NCBI GenBank assembly: GCA_026874595.1 | Contig: CM049320.1 | Location: 49,056,714 to 49,120,713 of the forward strand | DNA length: 64,000 nucleotides | Reading direction: 5' to 3' | Source: Sipunculus nudus | Taxonomy: Eukaryota; Annelida; Sipuncula; Golfingiida; Sipunculidae | Shown here: positions 59,516-64,000 of the stretch, piece by piece | Layout: every line of letters starts with the position of its first letter | Numbering within the stretch: the first letter of the stretch is position 1 | Made by a program: the position numbers and the translations under genes | The notes under the pieces: model-generated | Database searches by the model: none | The model's input: only the letters and a program-made list of their open reading frames with translations | Told to the model about the DNA's origin: nothing

Positions 59516-60253
59516 GTTATAAACAGAGGATGACGATATCTAGGATTCTGAAAGATATAAATTTCAATAGAATGGTATGACAGGTATGCCCAGCTGTAGC
59601 CTTTCCTGTCAAGTCCGTCCCTCCATGCTTCAAATATTATGGGCCAGGACAGAAAAAAATTAACTCTTGGTGAACCATACATCTAAATTGAACTGTCCAC
59701 GTGTCCATTCAGGATGTAATTAGGAAATAGATATGCTAGGTCTATATTCACAAATCCTCAGTGTTATTATAGCGCTTTTCGCGTACGTTCCGGCAAGGCA
59801 TAACAATCAATTGATTGTTCATTCCATTTTACGCACACCGACTTCTCAAAATAATTGCCAAGCCGAGTCTAAGACTAGGCAGAAGCTATGACCGCAGAGA
59901 TATTTTACTTTTCAATACTGAAGATAGAATGATAAATAATTGTTGATTTAATTAGACCTTTTTTTTGAGATTACCTTATTTTTCAACAAAACCTTGAACT
60001 GAAATATAAAGATCCACTGTGTCACCAATATATATTGTATTATCCAATTCCATATGGTGTTTTATATATTCCCAAAACAAAATATCTGATAATAATGCAG
60101 TAAATATGTATATAATACCTGTATTCTCAGAGTAAATCCTCTAATTATCTGTTTACCTATAATTTATTAAATCTCTCCCATAACTAAACTCTCCCCATCA
60201 ACTATGAAACTTAGTTACCAAGTAATTTTTTTGCTGCTATCTGTAGTGATCTC
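59516..60253. other. Non-coding stretch
   Basis: No gene was recognised. This is the region just beyond the 3' side of the L1-like element and may contain its 3'UTR. Confidence 0.3.
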
Positions 60254-60440
60254 TGTTAGGAGAGTGTAAGGCATGCACTATATTGTAGTCATTGTGCGGA
60301 GGTTAGGTAACTTCCTCTTCCGGTTTAGTTAGAGACCTGGGCACATGGCGGGACCTCGTCTGTTGGCTGTGAATAAACCTTGTGAAGGACCAACAGAGTT
60401 TGGGTTGTGAACTTGTATATATGTGGTGAGAAGGAAAACA
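60254..60440 (+). mobile_element. Possible solo LTR (about 187 bp)
   Basis: The segment begins TGTTAGGAG and ends GGAAAACA, fitting the TG...CA ends of LTRs. It carries AATAAA at 60372-60377 with about 60 bp following. It sits where the L1-like coding sequence stops. No clear target-site duplication was seen, so the call is weak. Confidence 0.28.
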
Positions 60441-63400
60441 ACCCTTTTACATCATAAATTCTATTCTGGCATATTTCCAGATTTCCTGGCATGCTTTATC
60501 AAAAGATAGACCTTGACAATTTCTAGCTCTATTTATGTATTGTTTCACCACAAACAAAATTAAATTCCCTACTACAGGTGCCCTTGGAGCACCATACATG
60601 ACTGTAGAGATATTTATATCAATATTAATACCTTTTTGTTTACACCACCTTTCAATATCTGACCATAGTGATCTAACCTTATGGCAAGACCAAAACAGTG
60701 TGTTAATTGTTCTTGCTCTCTTTTACAAAAAGTACATAAATCAGAACCTTTAATCTTCCATTTACATAACCATTAATTCTTTACTAAACAATTATTAAGC
60801 AATTTATATTGAAAGACTCTAGATTTTATGTCAAAACATATTTTAAAGGGAAGCTTGTATACTTCCTTATAATCTACCTCTATGCCTGACATGCAACTTG
60901 CTATATTTGGAATATATGGCCCTTTTCTTAATATAGTACCAGCAAAGCACTGACATATTACTTTCGAAGATGCACCAGATATGAGTATCTGCTCCCCATT
61001 ATAAAAAGCAAACGGAAAGGGCTCTATAGAACTTAAATTTGCGGTTTAAGATATTTAAACTTAGACACAAGGGCATACCATTTTAAAAAATGTACTCCTG
61101 AGATACCTTTTCTAATCCAAAATTCAAAAGGCTTATAATGCCCATGTAATCAAACAAATCTAATCCTGTGTTAATTCCTACATCAGAAAACTGTTTCCAA
61201 TAGGTTAAAGCATTGTCAATTTTTAATAATTTATTATTCCAAATAATTTGCTTTTCAACTGGAACATTTTCAAAATATTTCATTCGTAACATTATATAGC
61301 TTTTTAAGACTTCTTTGTAAAAGCTTGGAATATTAAATAATTTTATATCTTTTATTTCTATATAACTGTTTAGCAACAACTCTACATCTGGACAGAGTGT
61401 TTTTTTTTAAAAATGTCTAACCAACACCTTCCATGGTCTTTCTTCTACCTTTATGTATCTTTTAAGCCATGCTACTCTTGATGTATAAATTATTAATTCT
61501 ATATGTGGAGCATTTAGACCACCATTTTCCACTTCTTGTACTAATTTTACTCTCTTAATTCACTCTCTACCTCCATTCCACATAAAACTGAAGAAAATTT
61601 CATCAACTCTTTTACAAAAGTCTACTGGTACTGATGCATTAGAAATATAATAATAAAACTTTGAAAAAAAAGAATGATTTTGCTACTTGAATTTTTCCTA
61701 AAAGTGTCAGTCCTCTCTGGTTCCACATTTTCAATATATTTTGCACTGAATTCAACTTAGAGAAAAAAATTTAAATCCTCGGATTCTTTTTTTTATCATA
61801 TGAAATGTAAACTAACAAAAATTTTATTGGATTATCAGGCCATCTTATTCCTAGTGGTTTCTGCTTATTATTTCTAAATTGACCTATCCACATACCTTCA
61901 CATTTCTCATAATTAATTTTTTAAACCACTACAATTACCAAATTGTTTAATGATCTCAAGGAAATATTTAGCTGAACTTTTGTCTTTTACAATTCCTACC
62001 GTATCATCTGCATACTGAAGTAACTTAAGATGATATCCTGAAACTTCTAATCCTTTTTTAACTTTAAAATATCCAGATGTTACTCCATTATTTATTGTAC
62101 AGCTTTCAATATTATTATATAAAATGTGAATCCAATTGATAAATATGGATGAAAATTTATATTTCTCCAAAACTGATATCATAAAGTTCCATTCCAAGGA
62201 ACCGAAAGCTTTTTCAAAATCTATACTGATTAATATCCCAGGTAAATTTTTCATTCTTGTATATTCTAAAAGGTCTGATAAAATTCTTATATTTTCCCCT
62301 ATATTTCTTCCCTGAATATATCCAGTTTGATTCGCATTAATAATTTCTGGCAACTCGTTCTGAGTGTTGTTTGCTTGTGAACAATATAACTTCTGATAAA
62401 ATTCCTTCTGCATTTCTAAATTTCTTTTCCTTTGGTTACCATTTCTCCTGTAGTTGACACTAATTTTCTTATACATTTTTTTCCAATATTAAACTTCTCT
62501 AAGTTGAGGAAATATTTAAGATATTATATATTAATATATATATATATTATTATATTTATTATTTTTTTCTCCATGTTCTAACCATCTAATTTTAGATCTA
62601 AGCATACAACCTTGTGTTTTATAATTATGAATATCTTCCAGCTGATTCGTAACTGAAGTTATTTCATCTTGTGAAGCTTGCTAATGGCATACTTTGGATG
62701 TGTCTAATTTTTCTTGTAATACCTGTAGTTTTTGTTTAAGACTCTCTTCTTTTGTTTTTCTTTCTTTAGCTCTTTTTTTACAATATGATATACTAAAACT
62801 GTCTTGTATTTAAACAATTCCCATTTAACCCTGTCATCTTTAATATTACCGTACTCTCTATCCCATACTTTTTTTTCTTTGTTCAGATTTTCCACAAATT
62901 CTGCTTATTGTAATATATCTCCATTTAATTTCCAATAGCCTTTACCCTTTTTTTCTTTATCTGATGTGTGTTCCAAATCCAATATTACTGCGCAATGATC
63001 TGAATGAATATATGGTTCAATATATTTATCTTTAACTGTATCTTGTAACGTTTGTGAAATCCACCAATAATCTAATCTAGAGCAAACATTACCTTTCTTT
63101 TGTCTCCATGTATAACGTTTCTTTGACGGGTATTTGATTCTAAAATTATCAGTTAATGATAAATAATCTATTTTTTTTAAAGTTTGCTACTACTGTTTTC
63201 TTAATATCTTTTGTTCCTCCTTTTTTATCCAAAATCCCATCAAAAACTATATTGAAATCTCCTCCTACTAAGACATTGTCTGTATTTTCTATATGCTGCT
63301 GTATTAAGTTATAGAGTCTAATGTAAAATCTATTTTGTTCATTTGTCATATTTGGTGCATATTATTATTAACTTATATTCTATTCCCTTTATTTTTAATC

Positions 63401-63665
63401 CAATTATCAGAATCCTTCCATCTTGAGAACTGTGTACCTTTAACTCGTCTCCTATTTCTAAATTCTTTTTAATGATAATAGCACATCCTCTACTAGATGA
63501 GTTTGCATGACTATTAAAAGCTTTCCCATTCCATTCATTATTCCACTGATTTTCTATTTCTGTAGTTCCATGTGTTTCCTGTAAGAATAGTATATCAGCC
63601 CCTTGCAATTTGGCAAATCTAAATTCAGATCTTCTCTTTTTGGGGTTACCTAACCCCCTAACATA
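60441..63665 (-). mobile_element. L1/Tx1-like non-LTR retrotransposon, long but broken
   Basis: Minus-strand frames give the ORF2 order. The endonuclease starts GLGNPKKRRSEFRFAKLQ and ADILFLQETHGTTE (63660-63340), then VLVGGDFNIVFDG. A Lys/Glu-rich linker follows (62895-62704). The reverse transcriptase has FYQKLY, NQTGYIQGRNIGENIRILS, ISIDFEKAF (motif A) and LLQYADDT (motif C) at 62476-61913. The C-terminal domain follows (PSFYKEVLKSY, 61379-61083; LFWSCHKVRSLWSDIERW near 60690). Two stretches are missing inside the RT: the KSPGxDG-to-RPISL block and the RQGCPLSP block. These are deletions, not mere frameshifts. The element is inactive. Confidence 0.9.
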
Positions 63666-64000
63666 TTAATCTGAATGACACAAATAACACAAATATTACT
63701 CTTTAACCATAAATACTTTACTGGGAGATAAACAAGTGTTTTGAGTTTGTATATTAATAATTTTTTTTTCATGTGCATATGGAAAAATAAACTAATTAAA
63801 AAAGTAATCTTGTTGGTTTTAGTATCTTTGTAACATTTTAACCTTATGTTTTTTTTTTAAATAAGCCCAACAAGTTGTAGCCTTTAGTTTACTTCCTTGT
63901 ACTAAGCTTAGTAAGCTAAAGGTTACATGGATCATCTTGATCCATCCAAAACCTGAGGAAAAATTAGACTTATGAAATAAAAAATGTGACTAAAGACGGA
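63666..64000. other. Right edge, 5' flank of the L1-like element
   Basis: It is AT-rich with no recognised gene. It contains a hairpin (63881-63892 with 63911-63922, one mismatch) whose loop region carries the perfect palindrome ACTAAGCTTAGT. Confidence 0.4.

Overview
The window is AT-rich animal nuclear DNA. It has spliced genes with metazoan splice signals, long gene-poor stretches, non-LTR retrotransposon and pogo/Tigger remnants, tRNA-derived SINEs and many satellites. The style of the interspersed repeats (GGACGGACGACGGAC linkers, poly-G tracts) and a receptor combining somatomedin-B with a secretin-type 7TM domain suggest a lophotrochozoan, most likely a mollusc and perhaps a bivalve. 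This is inference; no species was identified.

Left part (1-18.8 kb). A 25-bp minisatellite fills positions 1-1795. Four same-strand (minus) first coding exons of claudin/PMP22-type four-transmembrane proteins follow at about 3.5, 5.9, 10.4 and 18.6 kb. Three are exactly 223 nt long, and all four end in a phase-1 splice donor. Each encodes a Thr-rich N-terminus, TM1 and the W...GLWxxC signature. This is a tandem gene family, but the later exons could not be identified with confidence.

Middle part (19-40.7 kb). No convincing protein gene is present. The region holds tandem duplications, a 50-bp satellite, a 32-bp array, an L1-like reverse transcriptase fragment, and several copies of an interspersed family called R1 here (internal units of about 320-350 bp). 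A decayed Tigger element sits inside one R1 copy at a TA target. There are also a long TA microsatellite, a SINE, and short palindromes or hairpins that could be regulatory.

Right-centre (40.7-52.3 kb). This holds the best gene in the window: a 784-codon receptor (42380-44734, plus) with somatomedin-B, two CAVCN cysteine motifs and a secretin-like 7TM domain. A TATA box, a probable 5'UTR intron and a poly(A) signal frame it. On the minus strand, two exons with perfect phase agreement (52242-52070 and 47509-47439) define an unrecognised gene whose 4.6-kb intron is AT-rich. A cluster of ACATGT palindromes lies between the two genes.

Right end (53-64 kb). This is mostly repeats: a 43-bp array, a dead non-LTR retrotransposon (plus), an inverted R1 copy, a 54-bp satellite whose unit is 18 codons long, a possible solo LTR, and a long broken L1/Tx1-like element (minus). 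No operon-like or defence system was seen. The most distinctive content is the claudin-like cluster, the receptor, the unidentified two-exon gene and the nested repeat architecture.
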